This document shows positions 20,720 through 29,660 of a DNA stretch of 64,000 nt, piece after piece. This DNA is from Xenorhabdus ehlersii (GTDB lineage: Bacteria > Pseudomonadota > Gammaproteobacteria > Enterobacterales > Enterobacteriaceae), in the NCBI RefSeq assembly GCF_003610465.1, contig NZ_RAQI01000002.1, positions 744,001 to 808,000 of the forward strand, given 5' to 3'. The translations under genes and the position numbers were made by a program. Numbering within the stretch: the stretch's first letter is position 1; each line of letters opens with the position of its first letter. The notes under the pieces are model-generated. The model had not been told where the DNA came from. It did not search any database and saw only the letters and a list, made by a program, of their open reading frames with translations.

Positions 20720-21511
20720 GATATTTTCCCCTTACTAATTAGCAAACATTAGCTGACCATAGTGCCGTATTCGGCGAAATTTTATTGTGCTTAATTCCTT
20801 TTATAATTAACAAGCAACATAATTCTGTATACGAAAAACACAGAGATACAAGCCATTAAAGCGGAAAGAATGTAACACAATATTTATTTCAATGGGTAAC
20901 TTTTAATGAAATTTTTACATTTACTTTAGCATTATTGAACATTTGTCTTGTTATCCATAAACGCTTCATTTCTTATTTCAAGCCATTTAATTACATTTTT
21001 AGCACAAAAAATACCCAGAAATTTTATTCCCATATATAAGTAAGAAGCATAGATAAATTAACAATTGGACTCAAAATACGAAACCAGTTGGCAACCAAAA
21101 TACAACCTATTAAAAACAGCGTCAATCTAATACCTATTCCAATGCCCACAACATATAGAACATATGTTAATTAGAGGTTATTAATGTCATGCCAAACAAA
21201 ATACATAGAACAAATTTAGATAATCACGCACTGCTATATCACTAATGTAGTAATAACCAAATTCATTAAAAAAATTGGGGTAATTACAAAATTTAATCTT
21301 GAAATTTCTAATATTTACGGAAACATATAGTAATATTTCACTTAAAATGAGATTATTAAATTTTAATACTGTGATAGTTGGAAAAAGCCACCATTGCATA
21401 TTAAAATTTTCAGTTGTTATTTTTACAATAGGAAACAACAATAACAGGTTAATAATATATTAATGATCCACTATCTGGCCATCAGATAATCTGCAAGTGA
21501 GGTTATAATTG
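20720..21511. other. AT-rich gene-free region upstream of the symporter
   Basis: About 790 bp. It presumably carries the symporter promoter on the minus strand. An 84-codon ORF on the minus strand (21187-21441) has low-complexity, AT-driven composition and no recognisable motif, so I leave it out. This is the left edge of the accessory island. Confidence 0.5.
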
Positions 21512-21703
21512 ATGTTAGAGCGAAAAAGAAAGAATCCCGCAGACAACATACTGCCCAAGAGAGTTTACAGAGGAAAATCAAAGTATGAATATCATCCTGC
21601 AACAGGTGGTTCAATCTCTATCTGCTGTTTGAGCTCACCAGTATCTGTTGTTTGGAAAGAATACAATAAGATTGTGGAAAAAATAGAAAAAAATAGCACG
21701 TAG
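21512..21703 (+). pseudogene. Phage integrase, N-terminal fragment
   Basis: 63 codons resembling the arm-type DNA-binding N-terminus of lambda-like tyrosine recombinases: a basic start (LERKRKNPADNILPKRVY), then GKSKYEYHPATGGSISIC and a VVWKEYNKI segment. The protein stops where a core-binding domain should begin. A matching C-terminal catalytic fragment lies about 4 kb away on the same strand at 25697-25917. Together they look like the two ends of one integrase gene whose middle was lost or replaced. The family call is by eye and the fragment is short. Confidence 0.6.
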
Positions 21704-21721
21704 AGCCTAATATATGTCGAA

Positions 21722-21753
21722 GTTAATAAAAAACGGGAGCCATCACTCCCGTT
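21722..21753 (-). terminator. Orphan minus-strand terminator
   Basis: Stem AACGGGAG / CTCCCGTT with a 6-nt loop, followed on the minus strand by TTTTTTATT. No intact minus-strand gene feeds into it, which suggests a deleted gene. Confidence 0.6.
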
Positions 21754-22070
21754 AATGATAACACCATAACCTCCATCTGAATAAAATTCAGTCATCACAA
21801 CAAAAATAGCCTGTGTTACAAAATATTATCTTACTCTCTATCATAAAGAACGCATTTTCCCTTAAATACAAAACAATAAGATAATCTAATATTTAATTTT
21901 TGGAATTTAACATTATATTCCCAATATCCATATCATCATTAATATCTATATACTCATACTAAATAGGTATCAAGCTGTCCTTTCCTTTAGGAATATGGTC
22001 TTCCCAAATTCGTGCTACGATATAAATCACCCCATACATTTGTTAAAACAAGACAGTAGACGACGGAGCG
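21754..22070. other. Island spacer without a supported gene
   Basis: About 320 bp of AT-rich sequence between the orphan terminator and the FG-GAP-like gene. No motif or coding signal that I can support, apart from the likely promoter of the next gene. Confidence 0.45.
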
Positions 22071-22076
22071 GTGCTT

Positions 22077-22397
22077 ATGCGCATAAGTAATATAATGAAA
22101 GCTATTGTTATTCCTACTCTAGAACGTGACCGCTCGGTATTTGAAGATAATGGCACTCCGAGGATCAAATTTGCCGATATTGATGGTGATGGCGCCAAAG
22201 AACTCATTGTTTCCAAACTTACAGCGGGTTCTGGAAATTATCTTGAAGTCGATGCACTCAAAATTTCCAAGAAAAATGTCAAGCTTCTCACCCGTATCTA
22301 TATAAACGGAAACAATGATCCTATTAAGTCACTCCATGCAGTATGCAAAAGAGGAAAATGCATAGACGGTAATTGTCAACATAGTTGGCCCCATTAA
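22077..22397 (+). pseudogene. Hypothetical protein with DxDGDG loop, truncated by IS
   Basis: I do not recognise this gene. The ORF has a VCBS/FG-GAP-like stretch FADIDGDGAKELIVSKL (a DxDGDG calcium-type loop followed by a beta strand), often found in repeats of secreted or surface proteins. No signal peptide is visible. The native sequence ends at 22373 because the left end of an IS3-family element begins at 22374; the last eight codons are read from the IS. The ATG at 22077 has GGAG eight bases upstream. It is probably a broken gene, and its missing 3' part is not seen on the other side of the IS. Confidence 0.55.
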
Positions 22398-22402
22398 TGA
22401 AT

Positions 22403-23410
22403 TTAAGCAGACCGTTTTTCTCGCTCGGGATTCAACGTCACTGCTTCTACCCACTGCCAGTTTCTTGTGCGGCGCGACCAGCGTTCCGGGTGTGTGAGCT
22501 TAGCTTGACGATAAACGGCATCCCGCTGTTTTAAAATTACTTTGTCTTCACCTCTGTGCCGTTGACCCGGTGTCACATAATTTATCCCGCTATGACGGTG
22601 CTCCTCGTTATACCAGTCGGTAAAATTATCCCCCCAGACACGCGCTTGTGTCAGAGCATTGAAGCCGCTCTCCGGCCACGCCGGCACATATTTCAGCGTC
22701 CGGAACAGCGATTCTGCATAGGCATTATCATTGCTGACCCGTGGGCGGCTGTGTGATGGCGTAATAGCCAGTTCCTGAAGTTTGACCTGTAGGGTTTGTG
22801 ATTTCATCGCGGCACCATTGTCAGCATGCAGTATCAGTGGTTCACGCCAGCCTTTCTCCTGCCAGACTGTCTGTACCAGCTCCGCCGCTAACTCACCACT
22901 CTCGGCTTCATGGACTTCATAACCGACAATTTTCCGGCTGAAAATATCGAGTATCATATACAGATAAAACCAGCGGCCTTTTACCGTTGACGGGATCCAG
23001 GTAATATCCCACGCCCAGAGCTGATTTGGCGCTGTCGCTTCCCATGTGGTCGGTTTCCCTCTTTTGTCTGCCGTGCGCTTCCGCCCACGCTGGTGAACCT
23101 CACCATGACGTCGTAATGCTCGATAAAAAGTGGATTCACTCGCCAGATAGATGCCGTTATCGGCTAATCGTGGCACGATTTGGGACGGTGGTAAGCTGGC
23201 ATATTCCGGCTGGTGACAAACGGCCAATATCTGTTGCTCTTCTTCTGGGGTTAATCGGTTTGCCGACTTGGGCCGGACAGCCAACGGCCGCCGGTCTTCC
23301 GGGTTCTTTTGCCAGCGCCGCCAGGTGCGCAGGCTCAAAGGGATCTCTTTAAGCGCGACCGTCAACCGGGCACCCGCCTCGGCCGCCTTGCTCACCGCAT
23401 CTCTAATCAC
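22403..23410 (-). CDS. IS3-family transposase OrfB (rve/DDE integrase)
   Basis: 335-residue catalytic part of an IS3-type transposase. An HTH_21-like N-terminal segment is followed by the integrase core with the DDE triad in WAWDITWIPS, LILHADNGAAMKS and SNDNAYAESLFRTLK. The C-terminal WYNEEHRHSGINYVTPGQRH motif is characteristic. The GTG at 23410 opens the free ORF, but homology runs upstream in frame (LTGVADRQ), so the working protein is probably an OrfA-OrfB frameshift fusion. Confidence 0.92.
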   Translation of the reverse strand: MIRDAVSKAAEAGARLTVALKEIPLSLRTWRRWQKNPEDRRPLAVRPKSANRLTPEEEQQILAVCHQPEYASLPPSQIVPRLADNGIYLASESTFYRALRRHGEVHQRGRKRTADKRGKPTTWEATAPNQLWAWDITWIPSTVKGRWFYLYMILDIFSRKIVGYEVHEAESGELAAELVQTVWQEKGWREPLILHADNGAAMKSQTLQVKLQELAITPSHSRPRVSNDNAYAESLFRTLKYVPAWPESGFNALTQARVWGDNFTDWYNEEHRHSGINYVTPGQRHRGEDKVILKQRDAVYRQAKLTHPERWSRRTRNWQWVEAVTLNPEREKRSA

Positions 23411-23430
23411 CTGACGATCCGCAACACCGG

Positions 23431-23913
23431 TCAGTCTTCCTCGTTGTCCGTCCCGAAGTGTGCCTGCAACGTCTTTCGCAAAACCAGTATCGCTGCCGCC
23501 TCCGCCAGGGCTTTTTCCTTACGGGCCAGTTCACGTTTCAGTTGTTTGTTTTCTTTCTGGCTCTGTTTTAATGCCGCCTTATCGTCACGGGCAGGCACTT
23601 GTAAGAACACCTGTTTCCACTGCTGAATTTGCTCAGGATAGAGCCCTTTTTTACGGCAATATTCGGCTAATTCAGTGGCACTGAGTGTGGCCGTTTCAAT
23701 AATGACCGCCAGCCGGGCTTCTGCGGGCCATTGTTCTGGGGTTTTGTCTGCGCCGGGCACGGGTTTTCCTTCTGCTTTTGCCTGATTACGCCAATTATAC
23801 AGGGTGGCTTCCGATATGCCTTCCATCTGTGCAACGGCGGCGACAGTCATGTTGTACGGCGGTAACAATTTAGCCAGCGCGGCAGATTTACGCTCGGGTG
23901 AAATACGTGTCAT
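23431..23913 (-). CDS. IS3-family transposase OrfA
   Basis: 160 residues from the ATG at 23913. An N-terminal helix-turn-helix (AVAQMEGISEATLYNWRNQA) recognises the IS ends. A C-terminal leucine-zipper-like coiled coil (KQSQKENKQLKRELARKEKA) mediates multimer formation. It ends just before OrfB in a different frame. An in-frame ATG at 23949 would add 12 residues. Confidence 0.88.
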   Translation of the reverse strand: MTRISPERKSAALAKLLPPYNMTVAAVAQMEGISEATLYNWRNQAKAEGKPVPGADKTPEQWPAEARLAVIIETATLSATELAEYCRKKGLYPEQIQQWKQVFLQVPARDDKAALKQSQKENKQLKRELARKEKALAEAAAILVLRKTLQAHFGTDNEED

Positions 23914-24116
23914 TTTTTTCTCTATCAGCGTTGTTAGTGGGGGTGACAACTATGCTGACAGAGAGGGTAGAGCAGAAACCTTAATAATCATCTCCTCACT
24001 TAAAATTGCTATCCGCTGAGATTCGGCACAAGCGTTGAATTATGTACTATTGTTAATGTTGTCGTTCCTGTTAAAGTTGTCACCACTATCGTGATATAGT
24101 CGCTCAAGAGGAAATT

Positions 24117-24491
24117 ATGAAACATCTTTTATTATTGCCAATTTTCCTTACCCCATTCTTCTCATATGCCGCACATGCTAATGCAGATAAAACTGCAGAA
24201 ATTTATTGTAACTTGTTCGGGAAAGCCTCTGTAGAAGCATTTAAAACCCATGACTCACCCGACACGATAGCGCAAAAGGCGTTCAATGAATTAACTAGCA
24301 AGGGATTTGATCTTAAAGAGATCCATAGCAACAAGGATGAATTTATTACATCTATCAAACAAACTGTCACAGAAGTCAGAAAAAATAAACAAGCCTTCCT
24401 AAGCACGCGTCATTTTGACGAATCACTGGATAAATCTGTTGAGGCATGTAAAGTACAAACAAAACATGCTTTATCTAACAGTACAAAATAA
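24117..24491 (+). CDS. Small predicted secreted protein of unknown function
   Basis: 124 residues that I do not recognise. A clear Sec signal peptide (MKHLLLLPIFLTPFFSYA, likely cleaved after AHA or SYA) leads into an about 100-residue helical, lysine-rich mature part with two cysteines (in AEIYCNLFG and VEACKVQ) that could form a disulphide. The ribosome site AAGAGGAAATT is strong. It lies between an IS3-family element and IS1 debris, so it is island cargo. A long hairpin (24503-24533) follows 12 bp after the stop. Periplasmic location is inferred only from the signal peptide. Confidence 0.65.
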   Translation: MKHLLLLPIFLTPFFSYAAHANADKTAEIYCNLFGKASVEAFKTHDSPDTIAQKAFNELTSKGFDLKEIHSNKDEFITSIKQTVTEVRKNKQAFLSTRHFDESLDKSVEACKVQTKHALSNSTK

Positions 24492-24502
24492 AATCTTCTT
24501 GT

Positions 24503-24533
24503 AGAGCGACGTACTATATTATAGTGTCGCTCT
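24503..24533. repeat. Inverted repeat at gene / IS1-remnant junction
   Basis: AGAGCGAC and GTCGCTCT enclose a second pair, ACTATA and TATAGT, giving an almost loopless palindrome. No U-run follows. It may be a terminator of the secreted-protein gene or a scar of the IS1 remnant. Confidence 0.45.
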
Positions 24534-24890
24534 ATTCGCTGTGTGAATATTTTCCCAATCCAATGTTTTTCTTTAGGAAAAAGGTCATAGGCGGAGTAAC
24601 CATCTGCACAGTAAAGCTTGATGTTAAAAGGGGTTAATAAATCCAGAAGCTTGTTGAGTGTTTCCCAACTCCGATCCCTCAAGACATGGGCAATGGCACA
24701 TTTAAGACGTGGCTCCCGAGACAAGTTGCTCTTTCATGCCAGGTTTACAGGCTTGATAGGTATACGTCATTTAAAAGGTCTTGCGGCAGGCATAACAGTG
24801 ATACCGAGGTTGCCCCCTATTTCCGGTATCATGACCTTTTACATCATCTGGTTTATGACAATAATGACAACAAATTTCAACAGTAGCCAT
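24515..24890 (-). pseudogene. IS1-family remnant with internal deletion and stop
   Basis: Minus-strand remnant of a diverged IS1. From the ATG at 24888-24890 it reads a zinc-finger InsA start (CCHYC ... CYACRKTF), then an in-frame TAA at 24771-24773, then TYTYQACKPG as in InsA. After a shift of frame it continues as the middle of InsB (IAHVLRDRSWETLNKLLDLL, CADGYSAYDLF, FTQRIERHY). The end of InsA and the start of InsB are missing. It differs clearly from the intact element at 14717-15485, so it is a different and older IS1 relative. Confidence 0.8.
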
Positions 24891-25004
24891 GTCTTATCGA
24901 TTAAATAGAGGAAGTATATCATAACCATCTAACTATTGGAGGCATGACCTTACATACTTATGCAATTTATCTTCCAACATAAGGTTAAATAGGACGAATG
25001 AGTT

Positions 25005-25358
25005 TTAGTTTTTCAATGGTAATGCTATACCCAATATTAAAAACAATAAAAGTACTAAAAAAGTATTTATTAATACAGAGAAGCGATATTGAAAAGGTGA
25101 TTTTTTCTTATTGTCCTGATTAGACTCTGCTGTATCTAACAAGAATTTATTATTATCAATTTCAGCAAGTATTGCTTTTGCGTGCTCTATATCAGCATGG
25201 TGGACAAGCAGTTTAACACCACCAAATGCCTGGGAATACATATAGTTATTCCATACAATACCTTCATCCATCACTATTGCATAAATATCTTCTGATAACA
25301 TCCTGCCCAAAACGATGTAGGCATCTATTGGCGATAGGAAATTCGCTAATAATTGCAT
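25005..25358 (-). CDS. DUF2007 domain protein with C-terminal membrane helix
   Basis: 117 residues. The first 70 form a DUF2007 'putative signal transducing protein' domain: start MQLLANFLSPIDAYIVLGRM, then AIVMDEG and a GGVKLLVHHADIEHAKAIL end, a small alpha-beta fold. A lysine-rich linker leads to one hydrophobic segment near the C-terminus (about residues 93-113), so it is probably anchored in the inner membrane with the domain in the cytoplasm. The ATG at 25358 has an excellent AGAGAGGAAAT site; an upstream in-frame ATG at 25394 is less likely. The role is unknown. It is the only apparently intact conserved gene of the island near icd. Confidence 0.75.
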   Translation of the reverse strand: MQLLANFLSPIDAYIVLGRMLSEDIYAIVMDEGIVWNNYMYSQAFGGVKLLVHHADIEHAKAILAEIDNNKFLLDTAESNQDNKKKSPFQYRFSVLINTFLVLLLFLILGIALPLKN

Positions 25359-25510
25359 ATTTCCTCTCTGAGGATGACTATTCCACATAAGCACACCATG
25401 ATCAGATGATTTATAAATCAGTATAGCCTATCATTGCATTATCCTTTCATTGTTTAATGATAACAAAACGGTCATGACTCTAAGGGGTCATGTATTCAAA
25501 GCGTTGATCG

Positions 25511-25697
25511 CCCTCAAACATAATATTCACGTTCAATGAAAGTGCCGATGATTTTGTCATGCATTTCAGGTGATTTTGAATAACCGAGGTTTTTCACAAA
25601 CTCCGGTTTGTTGGGGATATCTGCGCCGTTCTGGTCTTTAGCTAAACGAGTATTGGCATTGTCATTTGCATTGTTGGCATTTTGATTATCCGCTAAT
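25511..25697 (-). pseudogene. Chimeric scar: phage tail-fibre piece joined to IS1 InsB end
   Basis: A 63-codon minus-strand reading frame made of two unrelated parts. The first about 40 codons (RLAKDQNGADIPNKPEF, then VKNLG) match the repeat style of phage tail-fibre proteins. The last 22 (YSKSPEMHDKIIG ...) match the C-terminus of IS1 InsB. The join falls at about 25580. The tail-fibre part ends where the integrase fragment begins on the other strand. It is a rearrangement scar, not a functional gene. Confidence 0.65.
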
Positions 25698-25917
25698 GCT
25701 ATCACCTCCAGTTTTCAAAAAAATCCGTGATGAGACAGATCTCAAATGGGATAAAGGAACACCACCTAGTTTCCATGAGCAAAGGTCACTATCGGAACGT
25801 CTCTATCGAGAACAAGGAGTCGATACGAAAACATTACTAGGGCATAGGAGCCAATCAATGACGGATAAGTACCATGATGATAGAGGTAAAGGTTGGGCTG
25901 TTTTGGCAGTGAAATAA
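25697..25917 (+). pseudogene. Phage integrase, C-terminal catalytic fragment
   Basis: About 73 codons of the catalytic domain of a lambda-type tyrosine recombinase. It contains the HxxR box (FHEQRSLSERLY), the third active-site histidine in LLGHRSQSM and the nucleophile tyrosine in TDKYHDDRGKGW. The first catalytic arginine and the core-binding domain are absent. It lies 95 bp from the 3' end of icd, the place where e14-type prophages integrate in E. coli. The matching N-terminal piece is at 21512-21703. Confidence 0.85.
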
Positions 25918-25960
25918 TGGTCAAATCACAACCTGTTTTACAGAAGATTTTTTACATCGC

Positions 25961-25991
25961 TAAAAACAACGGGAACCATTAAGTCCCCGTT
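25961..25991 (-). terminator. Terminator of icd
   Basis: Stem AACGGG / CCCGTT with a 12-nt loop, followed on the minus strand by GTTTTTAG. It lies 22 bp after the icd stop. Confidence 0.7.
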
Positions 25992-26012
25992 ATCTATTTC
26001 AATCAGTGACTG

Positions 26013-27266
26013 TTACATGTGAGAAATGATAGCATCGCCGAACTCGCTACATTTCAGCAGCTTAGCATCTTCCATCAGGCGCTCAAAATCGTAAGTCACG
26101 GTCTTCGCGGCAATCGCGCCTTCCATTCCCTTAACGATGAGGTCTGCGGCTTCGAACCATCCCATGTGGCGTAACATCATTTCAGCGGAAAGGATCACAG
26201 AACCAGGGTTGACTTTATCCTGACCCGCATATTTAGGTGCAGTACCGTGTGTTGCTTCGAACAACGCGCATTCGTCGCCAATGTTTGCGCCTGGAGCAAT
26301 ACCGATGCCACCCACCTGTGCAGCCAGGGCATCAGAAATGTAATCACCATTCAGGTTCATACAAGCGATAACATCATACTCCGCCGGACGCAGCAGGATC
26401 TGTTGCAAGAAAGCATCTGCAATGACATCCTTGATAATGATATCTTTGCCATTTTTAGGATTCTTGATCTTAACCCACGGACCACCATCCAACAATTCTC
26501 CGCCGAATTCAGTGCGAGCCAGTTCATAACCCCAGTCTTTGAAAGCACCTTCAGTGAATTTCATGATATTGCCTTTATGAACCAGAGTGACTGATTCACG
26601 GTCATTATCAATGGCATATTCAATCGCGGCACGTACTAAACGTTTAGTGCCTTCTTCTGAGCAAGGTTTTATACCAATACCACACTGTTGAGGGAAACGG
26701 ATCTTATTAACCCCCATTTCATCTTGCAGGAATTTAATCACTTTGTCCGCTTCCGCTGAACCTGCTTTCCACTCAATACCCGCATAAATATCTTCAGCGT
26801 TTTCGCGGAAAATAACCATATCGGTCAATTCAGGCTGCTTAACAGGGCTTGGCGTGCCTTGATAGTAACGTACCGGACGCAGGCAGACATACAGATCCAA
26901 TTGCTGACGCAGTGCGACGTTCAGCGAACGGATACCACCACCTACTGGTGTTGTCAGAGGGCCTTTGATAGCAACACGGTATTCACGGATCAAATCTAAC
27001 GTTTCATCTGGCAACCAAACATCTTTACCATAAACATGCGTGGATTTCTCACCTGTGTAGATTTCCATCCAGGAAATTTTGCGCTCACCGCTATACGCTT
27101 TCTGAACCGCAGCATCAACAACTTTTAGCATGACCGGCGTAACATCAACACCAATGCCATCCCCTTCGATATAAGGGATAATAGGGTTATTCGGAACACT
27201 TAATTTACCTTTGGCATCAATAGTAATTTTTTTACCTTCCGCCGGAACAACTACTTTGCTTTCCAT
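26013..27266 (-). CDS. icd: NADP-dependent isocitrate dehydrogenase
   Basis: 417 residues (E. coli 416), TCA-cycle enzyme converting isocitrate to 2-oxoglutarate and CO2. Evident motifs: [14 protein letters not shown], with Ser114 equivalent to the phosphorylation site Ser113 controlled by Ace[16 protein letters not shown]; and [20 protein letters not shown] of the NADP site. An AGGAG site precedes the ATG. The gene is intact to the last codons ([10 protein letters not shown]), so any past phage integration restored the 3' end. It diverges from rluE. Confidence 0.97.
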   Translation of the reverse strand: MESKVVVPAEGKKITIDAKGKLSVPNNPIIPYIEGDGIGVDVTPVMLKVVDAAVQKAYSGERKISWMEIYTGEKSTHVYGKDVWLPDETLDLIREYRVAIKGPLTTPVGGGIRSLNVALRQQLDLYVCLRPVRYYQGTPSPVKQPELTDMVIFRENAEDIYAGIEWKAGSAEADKVIKFLQDEMGVNKIRFPQQCGIGIKPCSEEGTKRLVRAAIEYAIDNDRESVTLVHKGNIMKFTEGAFKDWGYELARTEFGGELLDGGPWVKIKNPKNGKDIIIKDVIADAFLQQILLRPAEYDVIACMNLNGDYISDALAAQVGGIGIAPGANIGDECALFEATHGTAPKYAGQDKVNPGSVILSAEMMLRHMGWFEAADLIVKGMEGAIAAKTVTYDFERLMEDAKLLKCSEFGDAIISHM

Positions 27267-27370
27267 TAACCTCTCCTTTCAAATAAGCGCAATGCCTTGT
27301 TAATTTTTTGTAAGGGACGTGTCAATATTACTTGAATATTCTGCAAACGCCAACGGTCACAGATTTAAGG

Positions 27371-27376
27371 TATAAT
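27371..27376 (+). promoter_or_regulatory. Likely -10 box of rluE promoter
   Basis: Perfect TATAAT, 30 bp before the rluE ATG, in the divergent icd-rluE gap. No good -35 hexamer is visible at 16-18 bp. Confidence 0.45.
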
Positions 27377-27406
27377 ACGCCCCTTAATTTTTAACTATGG
27401 CTTATC

Positions 27407-28036
27407 ATGACAAATATCTCTTTTAAAAAACGCCAACTTAACCGATTCAGCCAGAGAAAAAATAACAGAACCATAAAAAAACTAATCGGCCCTCGTCGGG
27501 TGTTGATTTTTAACAAACCTTATGATGTCTTACCCCAATTTACCGATGAGGGGGGAAGAACAACGTTAAAAGATTTTATCCCGTTTACTGATGTCTATGC
27601 CGCTGGTCGTCTGGATCGTGATAGTGAAGGTTTGCTGGTGTTGACCAATGATGGCAAATTGCAGGCTAAATTGACTCAACCCGATAAAAAAACCGCTAAA
27701 GTTTATTATGTTCAAGTCGAGGGCATTCCTGATGAAACGGCTCTGAATAAACTTCGTAACGGCGTTTTATTGAAAGATGGTTCGACTTTGCCCGCCGGCG
27801 CTGAATTAGTGGAAGAGCCTGAATGGCTCTGGGAGAGGACACCTCCTATCCGGGAACGAAAAAGCATTCCGGTCAGTTGGCTTAAAATTACATTATATGA
27901 AGGACGCAATCGGCAAGTACGTAGGATGACCGCTCATGTGGGTTATCCTACACTGCGCCTAATCCGTTTTAGTATGGGTTCGATACAATTAGACTCACTA
28001 TCCCCTGGAGAATGGAGAGAAATTAATCTTGTTTAG
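27407..28036 (+). CDS. rluE: 23S rRNA pseudouridine(2457) synthase RluE
   Basis: 209-residue RsuA-family pseudouridine synthase that modifies U2457 of 23S rRNA in E. coli. The basic N-terminal extension ([20 protein letters not shown]) contacts rRNA. The catalytic motif [18 protein letters not shown] has the nucleophilic Asp, and the family end motif [20 protein letters not shown] is present. No S4 domain, as in RluE. It overlaps nudJ by 8 bp, beginning the conserved run rluE-nudJ-mnmA-hflD-purB. Confidence 0.95.
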   Translation: MTNISFKKRQLNRFSQRKNNRTIKKLIGPRRVLIFNKPYDVLPQFTDEGGRTTLKDFIPFTDVYAAGRLDRDSEGLLVLTNDGKLQAKLTQPDKKTAKVYYVQVEGIPDETALNKLRNGVLLKDGSTLPAGAELVEEPEWLWERTPPIRERKSIPVSWLKITLYEGRNRQVRRMTAHVGYPTLRLIRFSMGSIQLDSLSPGEWREINLV

Positions 28037-28481
28037 TCCACACGTCACGGTTGCCTGCATTGTTCATGCAAAAAATAAGTTTTTAGTTGTTGAAGAGTTG
28101 ATCAACGGCAAGCCTCTGTGGAATCAACCCGCAGGCCATCTTGAAGCGGATGAAACATTACTAGAAGCCGCTGAACGGGAATTATGGGAAGAAACCGGAA
28201 TTCGTGCACAACCACAAGCATTTTTGAAATTGCACCAATGGATTGCACCGGACAGAACCCCATTTATCCGTTTTCTATTCTTGGTTGAAATGGAAGAAAT
28301 CATGGACACCAATCCACAAGATAACGATATCCATTGCTGCCACTGGTTAAGTGCAGAAGAAATCCTTAATAGTTCACAGTTACGCTCCCCTCTGGTCGCC
28401 GAAAGTCTTCTTTGCTACCTGGAGCACAAAGCTTATCCACTATCGATACTGGATTATTATGGTTCACCTTTCGTCAAATGA
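28029..28481 (+). CDS. nudJ: Nudix phosphatase NudJ
   Basis: 150-residue Nudix hydrolase acting on HMP-PP and nucleoside di/triphosphates in E. coli. The Nudix box [20 protein letters not shown] runs directly into TGI. The reading frame matches E. coli from its first residues ([13 protein letters not shown]), which forces a TTG start at 28029 inside the end of rluE; a GGAG site lies 9-10 bp upstream. Translation is probably coupled to rluE. Confidence 0.93.
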   Translation: MFSPHVTVACIVHAKNKFLVVEELINGKPLWNQPAGHLEADETLLEAAERELWEETGIRAQPQAFLKLHQWIAPDRTPFIRFLFLVEMEEIMDTNPQDNDIHCCHWLSAEEILNSSQLRSPLVAESLLCYLEHKAYPLSILDYYGSPFVK

Positions 28482-28554
28482 AGACGTTTGGTGCACCTTG
28501 GTTGCCAACGTGCTAAAGTATTGCGTTTGTTTTTTTCCGCAGTGAGATATATCC

Positions 28555-29658
28555 ATGTCAGATAACAGCCAGAAAAAAGTCATTGTCGGCATGTCCGGCG
28601 GTGTTGATTCATCCGTTTCCGCCTACCTTCTGCAACAGCAGGGCTACCAGGTTGCTGGCCTGTTCATGAAAAACTGGGAAGAAGACGATAGTGAAGAGTA
28701 TTGCTCGGCTGCCACCGATCTTGCCGATGCCCAAGCCGTTTGTGACAAACTGGGCATAGAGCTGCATACCATCAATTTTGCAGCCGAGTATTGGGATAAT
28801 GTATTCGAACATTTTCTTGCTGAATATAAAGCAGGCAGAACCCCAAATCCGGACATTCTTTGCAATAAAGAAATCAAATTCAAAGCATTTTTAGAGTTTG
28901 CCGCAGAGGATTTAGGGGCTGACTATATCGCAACCGGGCATTATGTCCGTCGCCGGGATGTGAACGGCATGAGCCAATTGCTCCGTGGCCTGGATGACAA
29001 CAAAGATCAAAGCTATTTCTTATATACCTTAAGCTACCAGCAAGTTGCCAAAAGCCTGTTTCCTGTAGGGGAATTGGAAAAACCCGAAGTACGCCGCATT
29101 GCCGAAGAAATTGGCCTGGTCACTGCAAAGAAAAAAGATTCGACGGGCATCTGCTTTATTGGTGAGCGTAAGTTCCGTGATTTCCTTGGGCGCTATTTAC
29201 CCGCCCAGCCTGGCCCAATTATGACCGTGGATGGACAGACCATCGGCCAACATATTGGCTTGATGTACCATACACTCGGCCAGCGCAAAGGACTAGGGAT
29301 TGGGGGAACGAAAAATGGCAGTGAAGAACCCTGGTATGTCGTTGATAAAGATGTCGAGAATAACATACTGATTGTTGCCCAAGGCCATGAGCACCCTCGC
29401 CTGATGTCTGTCGGTTTGATTGCCCAGCAACTTCATTGGGTTGATCGCCAACCCCTGCAAGCAGAAATGCGCTGTGTAGTCAAAACACGCTATCGTCAGC
29501 ATGATATTCCCTGCACTGTCGTCCCTCTGAGCGAAGGTAAAATTGAGGTTCGTTTTGATAGCCCTGTTGCCGCTGTCACCCCTGGTCAATCAGCCGTGTT
29601 TTATCAAGGTGAAATCTGTCTCGGTGGTGGCGTGATCGAACAACGTATACAGGAGTAG
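28555..29658 (+). CDS. mnmA: tRNA-specific 2-thiouridylase MnmA
   Basis: 367 residues. ATP-dependent enzyme that places sulphur on U34 of Lys, Glu and Gln tRNAs, receiving it from the TusABCDE relay. PP-loop GMSGGVDSS at residues 12-20; catalytic Cys103 (ILCNKEIKF) and Cys200 (STGICFIGE) equivalent to E. coli Cys102 and Cys199. A C-terminal beta-barrel (about 290-367) ends in LGGGVIEQ. It is followed by hflD after 2 bp. Confidence 0.97.
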   Translation: MSDNSQKKVIVGMSGGVDSSVSAYLLQQQGYQVAGLFMKNWEEDDSEEYCSAATDLADAQAVCDKLGIELHTINFAAEYWDNVFEHFLAEYKAGRTPNPDILCNKEIKFKAFLEFAAEDLGADYIATGHYVRRRDVNGMSQLLRGLDDNKDQSYFLYTLSYQQVAKSLFPVGELEKPEVRRIAEEIGLVTAKKKDSTGICFIGERKFRDFLGRYLPAQPGPIMTVDGQTIGQHIGLMYHTLGQRKGLGIGGTKNGSEEPWYVVDKDVENNILIVAQGHEHPRLMSVGLIAQQLHWVDRQPLQAEMRCVVKTRYRQHDIPCTVVPLSEGKIEVRFDSPVAAVTPGQSAVFYQGEICLGGGVIEQRIQE

Positions 29659-29660
29659 TT

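Larger units (their letters stand above)
22374..23960 (-). mobile_element. IS3-family insertion sequence
   Basis: 1587-bp element. Both ends begin TGTCA and then share CATAGTTG (left TGTCAACATAGTTGGCCCC; right, reverse complement, TGTCAGCATAGTTGTCACC). It carries OrfA and OrfB in the usual overlapping arrangement. The bases just outside the ends (AAT on the left, GAG on the right) do not form a direct repeat, so the element probably arrived or rearranged through recombination rather than one clean insertion. Confidence 0.85.

Noticed and set aside
21187..21441. 84-codon minus-strand ORF upstream of the symporter gene
   Set aside because: Composition reflects the AT-rich background (Phe, Ile, Asn, Tyr); no start signal or motif.
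21592..21798. 68-codon minus-strand ORF (MMTEFYSDGGYGV...)
   Set aside because: It runs through the orphan terminator hairpin and is antisense to the integrase fragment; coding is unlikely.
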